64,000 nt of DNA from Mermis nigrescens. Taxonomy: Eukaryota; Nematoda; Enoplea; Mermithida; Mermithidae. The notes beneath the pieces are model-generated. The model saw nothing but the letters and a program-made list of their open reading frames with translations. It did no database searches and was not told the origin of the DNA. The translations under genes and the position numbers were made by a program. The stretch is taken from contig JAVLUZ010000142.1 of NCBI GenBank assembly GCA_036768485.1, positions 15,844,407 through 15,908,406 of the forward strand, given 5' to 3'. Shown here piece by piece: positions 1-11,527 of the stretch (its first letter is position 1; each line of letters opens with the position of its first letter).

Positions 1-688
1 GCCAATCGATAGCAATCTATCAGAAATGTCGAAAATGGTATCTTAGCCTTTACCGTCTATCTTTCAGAATTTTTGACTTTTGATGACTTTCGAACCCCAA
101 AGTTTAGATGCTTTCCATATGTGATCGTACCATAAGTGTAGAATATACTGATCATGAAATAGCCATAAAAATCTCAATAACTTTATATTGCGCGAAATCT
201 ATTTAAATTTGTGAATCCTGATTTATTCCAAGGATTTTTGCAACAAAAAATCTATCGTATTAGTTGTCGTCCAGTTTTGAAATTCTCGCAGATGTCACTC
301 GAAATTTGGTACAAAAAGAGTTGAATGTTAGAGAAATTCATAGAGAGTTGGTGAATGTATGTCGCACTAGTAAAAAATTCATTAGCACTTCATGGATTTT
401 TCTGCAATTGTTCCATTTTTTGTATTAGATATCGAATGACATATCTCTATTTAATTTCCAATATTTGAGGCATTTTCACCACTTAATCGTACATGACTGG
501 AAATTCCTTTCGAACCATCCAATAAAAAAATGTAATTCAGTAAGTATGGTTAGATAGAGCTTTTATTGTATGACTCGACTGCCGTTATTTAACAGCCAAG
601 ATTCTCAATTTTGCAAATTTACGTGTCTAACGCTGCTCTAACATCATCATAAGTTCCTCGAATGCGGAATTTTTTAAAAAACGCCTAC

Positions 689-3600
689 CTGCGAAATTAA
701 CGCCAAGAAGTCAATAATAATTAATCCGAAATATTGCCCTGATGCCGCCGTTTTTGATTCTTTCTTCTTTTCACCAAAAACTTGAGCAAACAAGTTCAAA
801 AAGGCTGGAACAAAGGCGATACCATGGGATAATAGCATACAGGCTCGAAAGGCGTCTAATTTTGGCAGAACTTCAAAAATTAGTAGTGAAACACCGATAG
901 CCTGAGCCGAATCTATCAAGAGCGCGTAAATAACAATTGTGAGAGCCGGTTTCGGAACGGACTTGAAACAAACTACGCGGATGCTACGACAGAAGACTAA
1001 GATTTCAGGAAATAAGTAGGCGAACCACAAGGACCAATAAAACCAAGCGACGTACTGTTTGGGCACCGGACGCGGGGGCTTGTAAATGTAATTTACACCT
1101 GAAATGTAGATGTTAACTAAATCGCGAATGAGGCACAGCCATGTATGTTCTTGGGGGAGGGGGAAGAGTAAGGGGTTTGACCCTCCAGAATGGCTGCGAC
1201 CATACATGGGCAGCAACAAAATTCTGGTAGGTCAGGTTGGGTGAAATCATCTAAAATAGCCAAAACTTTTACTATTAATTGAATTCTGTGGTCTGAAGTA
1301 ATCTGCGGGGTTTTCAACTTCCGAGGGTTCAACCCCCACCCCAACCCCCATGCCAACGTGTGGTTGGCGACTACACATGGGCAGCAAGGAAATTCTTGGG
1401 CAGATCAGGATAGGGAAAATTGCCAAAAATCTTACCATAAAATAGAATTCTGGGGAGTCTACAGTAATCTATGGGGTTTAACCAACTTCTGGAAGGGGGT
1501 ACAAACCCCGGCCCCAAGCCCATGTGTATTGGCGACCCCATAACTGTCGGTTTTTTTTGTAAAAATTGTACACAATGTGCCTTTTTACGCGATTTTAGCT
1601 CATTTTTGGCTCAAAAGTCTCATCAGCGCTTCTCGCCACATACATATTTTTTGACTACATTTGGTTCAATGTACTCGATAATTTAAATTTTTTAAAAGAA
1701 TTTTTCATTGTTTTTATGATGAAGGAAGAACAAGCATTGTCTGGAACGTCAAAAAGTATTTTTGACATGTACCCATAGCTTTTTTAGCCCGAAAAAGGCA
1801 TTTATGCTGCACAAGTACGTGCACAGCGATCTCTTTTGCAGTTCAGTCAATACAATGTAAGATGCAATTTTCAGGAAACGCAATGCTAAAATGTCAAAGT
1901 AAAAATTATATGCGTTCTAATGGACGCAAAGGCAATTATTTAATCGCGCTCAGGTGAGTTCTATTAAAATTTGTCTAAATTAGACTACTTTTAAAGTTCT
2001 CTCAGAATTTTACACATTTGGAAAATTCATAATATATTGCGAAAGATAGTTTTGAATTCCGACACATACGGCATATTCTATTACAAGGCACGGATTAGCT
2101 CGCATAGGATGAATTAATACAAATAAGTCTGATTTGAAAATGCATTATAAGTACGTGAGTGCGATTGATAAAAATCATCAGAGGATAAGAATTTATCGTT
2201 ATAAATAATATTGAAATCTGAATAAATTTTGCGAATTTCAAGTCATTCTAAATTCAACGCGTTAACATTTCCTCATAACAAGAAAGTTGATTTTGCTCAA
2301 ATATTCTTAAGTGAATTTCCGCTGCATCCGTTCAATGCCATTAATATCAGAAAATAAATGCAAACATGGGCGTAGCATAAAAACAAAGGTTTCTAGATCA
2401 CGATTCAAAACATTTAAAGTAAAAGAGCTCATTCTCAAACCTTTTGTAGATTTTGATAGTACAATTACAACTAAGAAGATAAATATGTTGTTCATGAATC
2501 TAGCTGAAAAACCTGCATCAGATAACAGAAAGTCGTTCATATATCTCATTTCCGGATTAAAGCATCACAGTAAAACTGACTGTCTTTTGGATTTCGGTTC
2601 TTTGCAGAACAATAGACAAGAAGCAATAATCAATGGTTGAAAAATTTAAAAACGTAAGTTTAGCAATATTTGAATAGTTGAATCAAATATTCACAAACGT
2701 TCTAAATTATTTATCAAAACGGAGTTAAACAAAATAATTTAGGTGAAATCAGCAGATCAGTAACGACGAATTACTACACTTTAAAAATGGAATAATTTTC
2801 CTGCACTTCAGAAGGCATATTAAAATAAAGTCGATCCACGTCCTGCATTCACTTTACAGCAATTTTGGCAAATAGAAAAATTTAAGAAATTATATTTCTA
2901 AAAATTAAAATTATAGTAACCGTCAAGGATATTTAAAACCGTCGTACATTTTAAAACACGTCTTTTCTTTGAAAATTCAAAAATGAAATACGTATCTGTG
3001 AAAATCCACGTGTAACAACTTTCCGTAAGACGCCATATATCTTCTTATTATTATCAGCATAGATGGGCAGCAGCCATATTCAGAGGGTCTGGGTGGCGTA
3101 AGAAAGGCAAAAATTCCAAATAACACGCCGAAAATTCAATTCTGGGGGTCTTGCTACCGGATTATAAGGGGGGGCCAAAACCCCCTCTCCTCCCACGCCC
3201 AAGTGTTATCATCAAGGATCAATAAATGTTCTGAATGTTGCCTTCAAAATGTGACCCCTTTTATTCGTACAAGATACTTAGAACAGGACTAACCTGAGGG
3301 AACACAGGGCATATACCGGACATTGGGCCTCATGTTGGACGTCATTAGCAAAAGGAGCATCTTTGAGGCGATACTTAGGCATAAAACGATTGCGTGTAGA
3401 CACAGGTACAGGAACACCTAGAACAAAATTCGTGACCGCAGGTGAAAGACAAAAGGAAAACGGAATGAAAATGCTACCTTGAACAACTGGGCTGCCAATA
3501 AGGTCCAACGCGGCTCAAATATATCAAGATTTCTTGGAATTGATCGAAATACATTCCAACGTTTTTCTATTTTCCTGAAATTATAATAGCAATTGTGTAA

Positions 3601-6096
3601 AAATGCAATAAATGCTTCAGAATGCTGATATGTGCGCACGTGTGTTCTCAAGCATTGATACGTAGAAGCCACATAAGTTTTAATTTTCAAAACGTTCGTT
3701 TGAAAAATAAAAAATTATATCAAAAATGAAAACAAATGAAACAAATTTATTTCAAATCAATTTCCGTTTTAATGTATCATTTTTGTGTCAAAATGATCAA
3801 GATTTTCATTGCACTACTCAAAAATGCTACTACCAAGTGCGCTTACAAACATAAACGTCATTCAATGCGTATGCCAGTTTGGAAAAGCGTGCTTCTCGAA
3901 ATTGTGTATAAACGCATTTAGATCTAGAAGTTCAGACAGCATAAAAAAAAATTTTCCGGCTCAATGAGGTAAAATCAGAAATAGAGAATTTTTCCGTAAA
4001 ATTGATCAAAATTCGGTAATTGATGAATCAAGGCGATTTTTATGCTATTCTCATTATAACCAAGTTCACCGAGGGATATTATCATACGTGTTCTTGGGGG
4101 ATTTAGACCCTTAAGAATGGCTATTGACCCCCACGAAATGGCCACGACCAGACATGCATGTGAGGTGTTTGGGGTTTTAACCCCCAGAATGGCAAAAATA
4201 AAAACTTTTCTGGCGAGACTGAGAAAAAATGAAGACCAAAAATAGATGAAAATCGAAAATTTTCTTCAAAAGTGTTTAAAATTGATCAGAAACTGTTGAT
4301 TGTCGTAGTTTTAACGTTATTTCAGCATTTATACCAGTTGAGGTAATTTTGACCGAAAAAACACTAAGGGCCGTATTCACAAAGGCGAGCTAGCGTCAAT
4401 CTCGAGCTAGGTGACGAATTTAGCTCGAGCAAAGTTCTTAGCCCGTATTCACAATGGCGAGCTGGCCTAGCTCAAGCTAAATAATTGGATCTTTTAGCTC
4501 TAGATTTTAGCCCTGCTCGAGCAGGACTAAATCTCGAGCTATCCATTTTGTGTGCAGTCTGTTTCGTTTATTGTGCGTTTAACTAATGGACGTGATACAA
4601 TTCTTGGATGATATTGACGCGTTAGATGATATTCCGCGTGAAGAGAATGTTCAAAGGCCCATCAAGGAACGGCTCAATCCATTTCGTGCTTTTGATGATG
4701 AAAAGTTTAAAACACGTTATAGATTACGGAAGGTTACGGCTAGCGAACTTATAAATTTATTGGAACCACAGCTCAAATCAGCAACTTATCGAAATGATCT
4801 ACTACCACCCTACTTACAGGTAAAAAAAATGTTTTATTTATTTTGCGCCCATCATCATAATATACTTTAAACACACATGAGAAAAACTGCTTCAATTTAA
4901 TCAGCATACATTAAATACGGTAGATGTGTATCATTTTCACATTAGGTGGTGAGAACTATAACTTGAAGCCGATTGATAATGACAAACCGTTGAATCATCC
5001 ATGCGCGGTGACACTGAATTATTCCTGTTTAGCTCGGGCTACGTAGTACACTGCTAGCTCCCCTTTGTGAATACGATCTAACGTTAAACGCTCGAGCTAA
5101 CGGTCAGTTCGAGCTACGTAGCTCGAGCTACCTTTGCCAGTTAATACGGCCCTAACTGACCCCAGACAGGCTGAATCCCCCAGACCGACTACTCTGTGCA
5201 TCTATGGTTGTGCTGTGGGCGACCCCCAGCATTGACGATTTTCCAAAAAAATCGTATAGTGCGCTCTTTTACGTGCTTTTAGCTAAATTTTGGCTCAGGA
5301 GTATTACATTTTTTATTTTTAAATTTATCGAATTTTTGTTGGTTGTCTTATAACTTAATCGCCATTGCTCAAATGATTTCTCAATTTTTGAGCCAGAAAT
5401 ATGGACATTGCTCAGAACAATGACTAAAGTATTGCAAAACTCTTGATGTTTAGCAACAGTACAGGAATTTTTCGTTAGATGAGATAAGAATTCACATGCA
5501 GCGCATAGATTTCTGTGAAGCAAGGGCGAATTCAGCCTTTTATCTGTAAATGCAGGACGATTTGTGCGAGGCGGAGGGGATAACAATTCCGTCAGTGAGA
5601 AAAAGAAAAACGTTTGTTATAGTGAGTGATTTAGTTATATTTGCTAAACGTTCGAACTGTTTCTGACAATCTATCATATACAAGGTTTAGTACACCTAGA
5701 CGACATTTTGCTGACTCTTCGATAGTTTGAATATTTTTCCCATCGAAATCCGGCATTACAAATTATACGCTGTAAATCATTTTAAATTGGCCAACTCAGC
5801 TAAAAAATTCCACTATAAATAAACACATGCATAATTGCTGTATGTTTTGCAGTTAATACAAAAATATTCTTCAATAAGCAAACTTACGTGCTTTCGGTCG
5901 ATAGAAAGCTTAACCGCGAGGAAGCCGGGTCATCGTCTTGATCTTCAACGCTTTTATTCCTTTGTCTAAACTTTTTATCATTGCCTTTTTTGTCGTAATC
6001 GTCGCTGAGGAATGACCTAATCAACTGATTGCGCTGATTCCGAATATTCCGCTTGTAGGAGCTTTTCAATACTTTGACGTTATTATTTAAATCCAT
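689..6096 (-). CDS. chs: Chitin synthase, N-terminal part (exons 1-4; runs off the left edge)
   Basis: Membrane GT2 enzyme that polymerises UDP-GlcNAc into chitin at the plasma membrane. Exons read 6096-5888, 3574-3478, 3417-3294 and 1098-689. Every junction is GT-AG and phase-compatible (2, 0, 1), giving about 280 residues. The start ATG is preceded directly by an in-frame TAA. Exon 1 (about 70 aa) is charged and cytosolic. Exon 2 has KRWNVFRSIPRN, matching the (G)WDVFR..P motif of animal chitin synthases. Exon 3 is a membrane segment ending in KMLLLLMTSNMR, matching the K.SVLFMTSQL.. motif. Exon 4 has the typical P.P..KQYVAWFYWS, LFPEILVFCRSIRVVCFK and VLPKLDAF motifs and four more hydrophobic segments. 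Intron 2 is only 60 bp; introns 1 and 3 (about 2.2-2.3 kb) hold transposons. The catalytic EDR and QRRRW region would lie beyond the left edge. Exon 4 ends at a CAG|gtaggc donor. Family assignment is firm; isoform is not determinable. Confidence 0.9.
1197..1543 (+). repeat. Two tandem copies of short repeat family B (in chs intron 3)
   Basis: Two head-to-tail copies (about 1197-1371 and 1372-1543). Each opens with (ac)ACATGGGCAGCA, has an internal AATTGAATTCTG or AATAGAATTCTG block and a GGGG-rich then CCCC-rich end, and closes near GTGT.GTTGGCGAC. The same unit occurs at seven other places in the window. It has no coding capacity and ends in a loose inverted repeat (ACCATA-ATGGGC), so a non-autonomous DNA transposon is likely. 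No target-site duplication was found. Confidence 0.7.
3060..3212 (+). repeat. Short repeat family B copy (chs intron 3)
   Basis: Starts ATAGATGGGCAGCAGCC, contains AAAATTCAATTCTGGGGG, and ends in CCCACGCCCAAGTGTTATC. Same family as the copies at 1197, 12393, 12929, 15600, 20688, 28545 and 44992. It lies about 80 bp from the exon 3 donor of the chitin synthase gene. Confidence 0.65.
4368..5152 (+). mobile_element. PIF/Harbinger-like DNA element, non-autonomous
   Basis: 785-bp element flanked by TAA at 4365-4367 and 5153-5155, the 3-bp duplication typical of PIF/Harbinger. Ends are inverted: GGGCCGTATTCACAAAGG on the left, and CCTTTGCCAGTTAATACGGCCC on the right read on the plus strand. Subterminal regions repeat the palindrome-rich word GAGCTAG/CTCGAGCTA many times in both orientations, and the terminal motif GCCCGTATTCACAATGGCGAGC recurs about 75 bp in. 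It carries only the first part of a transposase gene and so would need a partner in trans. Confidence 0.85.
4586..4819 (+). pseudogene. HARBI1-like transposase, N-terminal fragment only
   Basis: 78 residues starting MDVIQFLDDIDALDD with the diagnostic ERLNPFRAFDDEKFKTRYRL motif, which resembles the N-terminal E.LNPF..L.D.EF..RFRLSK segment of HARBI1/PIF nuclease-like proteins. It stops at a good donor (TTACAG|gtaaaa at 4819/4820). No downstream DDE exon follows before the element ends at 5152, so the catalytic part has been lost by internal deletion. No frameshift or stop lies within the retained part. Could in principle still make a short DNA-binding-type peptide; that is speculation. Confidence 0.75.
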
Positions 6097-7572
6097 TTAC
6101 TCAGCTATCTACAAAACAATACAATATGCGTCAAGGTCGATGAAAATTACTTTCATATACCAAACATTTAGCTTGGAGAAAACGGTATTTTTACAATGAA
6201 GACCTGTAAAAACATGTTTGAAGCGGAATAATTTGAAAAACAAAAATACTATTTTTCGCATATTAATTGCAAATAAAGTGCAAATAACATTTCTTGCGCT
6301 GATGAATTTGGATTAAATAATTTGCCTAAGTACGGTTAATGCACAACTAGACAACGACACTGATTATAACGACGTCTATGTTCCAACACCAGCTGACTTA
6401 TGGTATGCATAAGAATTTGCACATAAATTTGAATAGACCAGCAATAAGCCGTAAATTTATTGATGCCGTGCCTTTCCGTAAAATTCGTAATTTATTTGGC
6501 ACTACCTAGAAATCGATGCATTTCGAACAAAAATCAAACGAAGATGTTCATTCAAATATTACTGACTAAGACGTAAGAACTCGATTAAGGTTTCAGGGCT
6601 GTGCTTAGGTTTGTGGCGGCTCTGGGCGAAGCTGCTGTTAGCAGCCGTCAAAACTTCGCAATGTTGCACACAGTGACCGTACATGCACTTTATGAGAATA
6701 GCAGAGGAGGGGTCACCTCCAAAGAAAATTTTTCAGGCTTAAGGACGAAGGGCATACGCCATATACACCATATTCCGACGTTCTCAACGCTCCTCCTTTT
6801 TATAACATAGAAACTTTTAACATCTTCCGCAAAATTTTATGAAACTGAACAAAATCTAGTCAAAAATGACTATTCAGATCAAATCGCCATAACAATTGGC
6901 AAGTTTGAGCCATAAAATCGCTAAAAACGCTTAGAACAGAATGTTTTTTTTTGAAAAATGAAAATATTAGCGGTCAACCATTAGCCACTCTACAGAAGGT
7001 CGACCTTCAGAACACGTATAACGGTGACCCATTTTTACTGACGTAATTGGTTAGAAAAAATTCATCGTAAACAAACACGCTTAATTTTTCGTAAAAAATG
7101 CGTCGAAACCAGGAGAATGTAAAAATTTATATATTTTTGCCTGCTAAAATCTCTGTACATTGTAAAAAATGGCTCTAAAAAATTCTGCGGTTAACTTTTA
7201 GAAATTTCTGAAAATTTACCGAAAGTTTTCCGCGAACATTCAACAAATTTTTTGAAAATCAGGATGATGAACGGGATGTAATCGAAATGAGCATGTTGTA
7301 CAAAGTGTGTCATCAAAGAAAAACAGGTGATAAATCAAGTTACTTATTTCATAAATTGATTCGTGACTTCTATTCATGATGTCGTATTTAGTTTACGCGC
7401 AGGTATGGAAAAATTCATATCGGATTGCCACTTGCCAGATTTCAGTTTACTTATATCGAAAATCTTAAATCTAAAATCTGGGTCATAAAAAGATGTTAAG
7501 CCCATATGACTTATATTAGGGCCGATCACACAGGTTTTTCATTCATTCTCCGAAACTTTTTAGCGGTCCTGG

Positions 7573-8158
7573 GCAGACATGCACGTAGGAGGGGGTTTGG
7601 GAGTCTAGACCAGACATATGCGTGAGGGTTTGGTTAGACTGTCTACACCCCCCCCAGAATACAAAAATAGAACATTTTGCAGGAAAAATGAGCAAAACAA
7701 AGGCCGAAAATAGATGGAAAGCTTAAATTACCTTCAAAAGTGCTTTAAATTGACCAAAAACTGTGAAATAATGAAGTTTTAACGCCATTTTAGCACTTAT
7801 ACCAGTTTTTGAGGTTATTTTGGTCCACAAAAGCCCAATTTATGACCCCATCCAGTTATGCTGACCTCCCCTCCAGATCAGCCATGCTGTGCATCTATAG
7901 TCTACACCCCGAGAATTTAAAAATGTTAAATGTTTTTAGGGAAAATGAGGCAAAATGAAGGCCAAAATTGGGTGAAAATTTAAAATTTTCTTGAAAAGCG
8001 CTTTAAATTGAGCAGAAACAGTTTAATAACGTAGTTTTAACCCGATTTTAGCGCTCATACCACTTTTTGTGGTTATTTTGGCCCAAAAAAGTTCAATGCA
8101 TGACCTCCAGACCGGCTGACCCTCCCCCACATCGGCCATGCTGTGCATCTATAGTTCG
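7573..8158 (+). repeat. Two adjoining family A copies
   Basis: Copy 1 (7573-7903) starts CAGACATGCACGTAGG and then contains a second family A start (GACCAGACATATGCGTGAGG, about 7609), so one copy has landed in the head of another. Copy 2 (7904-8158) resumes at TCTACACCCCGAGAAT, without its own head. Both finish with CCATGCTGTGCATCTATAG. No coding capacity. Confidence 0.7.
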
Positions 8159-9137
8159 GGTCGATCGCCCGTCTCGCCACCCCCCTAAGCACGGCTATGT
8201 AAAGACTAGTATACTTTTTGACCACGCTTGATGGTAGATTGTTTTCTGAAACGCTTCCGATGAATAGAGCTCTAAGGGTGAAAAAGCTAAGTTTGTTTAT
8301 TAACTATAACGTATTGCGTTACAGACTTTCAGTAGGTATATTTACGAAGCTGCCCGTTGAAGATTTCTTGTAATTCGAAGGAATCAATTTTTGTCAAGTA
8401 GTTCTGTTCAATTGTATGCGTGATTGAACTGAAATTACGATTAAGCTCCGCACGATCGAGTATTTTGTTTGGACAGAAGCGTTTTCTTCAATTTACTCTA
8501 TTCACTGCTCTTGTTAACGAACGCTGAATGTAATACTCGTACATTTCCTGCATGGTGAGTGAAATGTACGGATTTACATAAAGTGTACGGTTGTTTGCTG
8601 CTCTATTTGAAGAACCTATTTCTAATAACTATGGAAGCTGCAATTTTTTATTCTGACTGTTTATCCTGCAATCTCAATTCGCAAATCATGTAAGTATTCA
8701 TAAGACAGGAATATTCCCCAAAAATATTCGAAACATTTCCTCAACCTAAGTGTATAACGATATTTTAGCATATATCTAGATACATATTTTGTAATTTTTG
8801 CTTTACTTTTGCACTAAGAGCGTAAGAAAAAGTGTATACTAATCATAAATCATCCACAAACTTTTGCTAAGCTGTAAAATGTTTTCGAAGAAAGCATCTA
8901 TTCTCGACTGTTTGGAGAAAAGTTGGGGTACCGCTCCTCTTACGAAAATCTTCTATCTGCCACTACTTGAAGTATAACTGAATTGACAGAATAATTCAAA
9001 AACGATTAAAATAAAAACAGAATTATCAAAGCTCAAAGCAGCAATAAGCTGAATGTCGACTTTCGCCCTCCGTTTTCATGTACCACCGCATGAAAAGTGA
9101 CCAGAGAAACCACGAATCAGATGTACATAGGCTTAAA

Positions 9138-9299
9138 GTCTGTTTTAACATCACTTTGGGCATACATTTTAAGAATTTTTTTCGACATTTAGCCGACAGA
9201 TTATGATAAATATGTAGCAGATCAATGCTATAACCACAATCTGCCAGCTTATCGTCGGAGATAATTATAAAACTTATGCCCAAACTTGTAGAAACAGAC
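9138..9299. mobile_element. G-type MITE (GTCTGTTT ends)
   Basis: Ends GTCTGTTTTAACATCA and, inverted, GTAGAAACAGAC. It shares the internal words ATTATCTCCGAC, GCTGGCAGATTG and AAATTCTTA with the copies at 40832 and 42720. The clear copies have TA flanks, which points to Tc1/mariner-driven MITEs. Here the left TA has decayed. Confidence 0.7.
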
Positions 9300-10632
9300 T
9301 ATAGAGAGCAGCTCTTTTTACTGTTAAAATTAGCTGATGTGACATCAACAAATACAAGTAAATGATAAAATACGAAATTTTTTAAGCTTTAATGAATGAC
9401 CTACTTGTACCGCATAGAATTTCGAGAATTATAGAATTATTATTTGATCAATTTTTTAAAATTATTTTAAAGAACTTTTTCAGCATAAATACCCTCGTTG
9501 AAATTTCTTTGTTAACATAAGATTAAACACAGTAATTTAGTTTAGATATCAAGAGCGCTTAAGACTTCTAGGAAAAAATCATTTGAATAACCCTCCGTTT
9601 ACCGTGCCCAATGTCGGAGGCATAATGAATCACTTTATTGGCATTTTTTGTTCTTCCTTATACATGTGTCCAAAACTTTGTCCAGCCTAATTTTGGCTTC
9701 CGTTACATCGTTTTTAATGGTTTAGCTTGATGTGGAAGTTATAGAGTAGTAAAAAATAAGCATTTTTTGGCCTATTTACAGTGATATCACAAAAACTTGA
9801 AATGGAAAAATAAGGTTCTAACAAAAAATTTAGTGGTTTATCCCTTTCCAGCTTTTCAAATGGTTCCTAGTTGTGTTTAAAGCAAGAGAAATCTTTTTTT
9901 GTCTTAGCATTGATATCCAACAGGCGCCTATTCTTATGCATTGTAATAGTTTTTTTAGTTGTACCTCTTTCAAAATAATTTTCACAGAAAATAACTTACA
10001 TATTTAGAAAAAGCACAAAAAATTGCACTAAATGAAAGTAATAACTGTCACAGCATGTAAAGATGGTGTAGCTCAATATGGACTAGGAGTTTTTACTATG
10101 ATGTTGCACTTCGACTGCAAAAACATGATGGTAAACGTAGGGTTTAAAACATATTTAAAATGAACGATTGTTGAAAAACGCATTAGATTCAGTCCTCCAG
10201 AAACAGTGTGCCTCGTGCTTCTGCGAGGCCCACTTTTCTTAGTCGCTTTCTTCTGCTTAAAAAATGCTCTCTATACACATCATTTGATAAAGCAGACAAT
10301 AGCGTGCATAGGTCATTTAGTTATCTCTTTCAATGAAGTAGAATGTAGAAACTGGTGAATATTTTTTATTATTGAACTATATTTTTCATATTGATATTAC
10401 ATTTCTTAGTCTAGAAGAAAAAGGCTACAAAACTGCATTCCGTAAATGCTACAATGTTACTTAGCAGATTAAAACTTTCATCAGCTTTGCGTCTATTGCG
10501 CTGGATCAAACCTCTTGTGTAATCGATAAAAATTCTTCAAAATTGTCAATTATGCATATCCATAAAACAAAAGATGTTCCTAACTGGGGTGAAGATTCAT
10601 ATTCACATATTTTCGTCATTCACTTACGGAAT

Positions 10633-11415
10633 TGTAACCATTGATGCACAGCATGGCCAGGCTGATTTAGACAGGGGATATGGGGCGGCCACCCCTCCCT
10701 GTCGTCAAAAAATAGTTGGGCGCAATAGATTATAAAGTGTATTTTTTAATGGTTTTAGCCATTTTTTACTATGATTTTTCAAATTTTTCCGGCACTTCGC
10801 GCCGGGTAGTACTCATTAATGACATTTACTGACTTTCTTGGCGTTCTAAAAACTTTACGTCAGCAAAACAGTTTATGTAAAGAACAAAGACTTTGTAGTT
10901 CTTACAATTATTTCTCGAGTATATTTTCGGTGCTTTGTGCCGATTTTTGCACTTATTTCGCGCGTTTTTTTGTGAAAAACTTTCAAAATTTTCCAACTTT
11001 TTTCGGATCACAAAGGATTCTTTCTACCAAAAGACAAAAAACCGATACCTTGAGCGTGATGAAGGGATTTTTTTGCACAATTTTTGACACTATTGGGAAA
11101 ATTTGGGGTTTCGTCCCCCCTTATTAGAAAATTCCAAATCCGCTACTGAGCAGAGATAATCTGAGGAAGGAGTCAACAGGTCTGGGAGAGGATCAAGGAT
11201 TGAGCTCTTTTTGGGCCAAAATGACCTCAAAAACTGGTATAAGCGCTAAAAAGTTATTACATAGTTTCTGGTCAATTTTAAGCACTTTTAATAAAATTTT
11301 CAATTTCCATCCGTTTTTTGCCCTCATTTTATCTCATTTTTCCGCAGAAATTTCCCATTTGAGGGGTCTAGGCTAGCTGCTTAAATTTAAACTTTCCCAT
11401 GTGCATATCTGACTG
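10633..11415 (-). repeat. Family A copy (minus) interrupted by a D-type element
   Basis: Read on the minus strand, family A runs from about 11415 to 11148 and resumes at 10671-10633 (GATGCACAGCATGGCC on plus). The insert, about 10672-11147, starts CAGGGGATATGGGG and ends CAAATCCGCTACTG; the inverse of that end, CAGTAGCGGATTTG, resembles CAGGGGCGGATTTAG hAT-MITE ends. A clean duplication around the insert was not seen. Confidence 0.55.
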
Positions 11416-11527
11416 TGACTACAATTTTAATTAAAGCTGATTCTCACGGGATCAATTAATCGCTGGTTTTCCTTTCATATACATAAATTTTATAAAAAAC
11501 ATCCGTCATTAATTTTTGCCCTTTTAG

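Larger units (their letters stand above)
4147..5211 (+). repeat. Short repeat family A copy split by a PIF/Harbinger insertion
   Basis: Left part 4147-4364 starts ACCAGACATGCATG and carries the family A core (AAAATCGAAAATTTTC, AAATTGATCAGAAACTG, TTATACCAGTT). Right part 5156-5211 resumes with TGACCCCAGACAGGCTGA and ends CTGTGCATCTATGGTTG. The interruption is exactly the Harbinger-like element at 4368-5152 plus its TAA duplication, so A is the older insertion. Family A is about 250-270 bp with loosely inverted ends (GACCAGACATGCAC against GACTATAGATGCAC). Confidence 0.75.
6097..11527. other. Stretch without a supported coding exon between chs and the bHLH exons
   Basis: No exon could be supported on either strand. 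It holds repeat debris: a GC-richer D-like fragment around 6590-6830, two family A copies at 7573-8158, a G-type MITE at 9138-9299, and a family A copy with an insert at 10633-11415. The promoter and 5' UTR of the chitin synthase gene would lie just right of 6096, and the missing first exon of the bHLH gene is expected somewhere here or within the repeats. Part of it should therefore be intronic. Confidence 0.6.

Noticed and set aside
674..1356. Extension of the chs exon 4 frame to the Met at 1219 and the overlapping 79-aa frame
   Set aside because: The upstream part is family B/intron sequence; the acceptor TACATTTCAG at 1099 and phase with exon 3 define the exon.
3278..3508. A 76-aa minus-strand frame reading through the chs intron 2 region (GSIFIPFSFCLSP...)
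   Set aside because: Wrong frame: splicing out the 60-bp intron restores the chitin synthase motifs in the alternative frame with correct phases.
10672..11147. Small protein-coding gene suggested by the 102-aa plus-strand ORF at 10819
   Set aside because: Lies wholly in the D-type insert within family A, with Phe/Lys-rich translation typical of this repeat on both strands.
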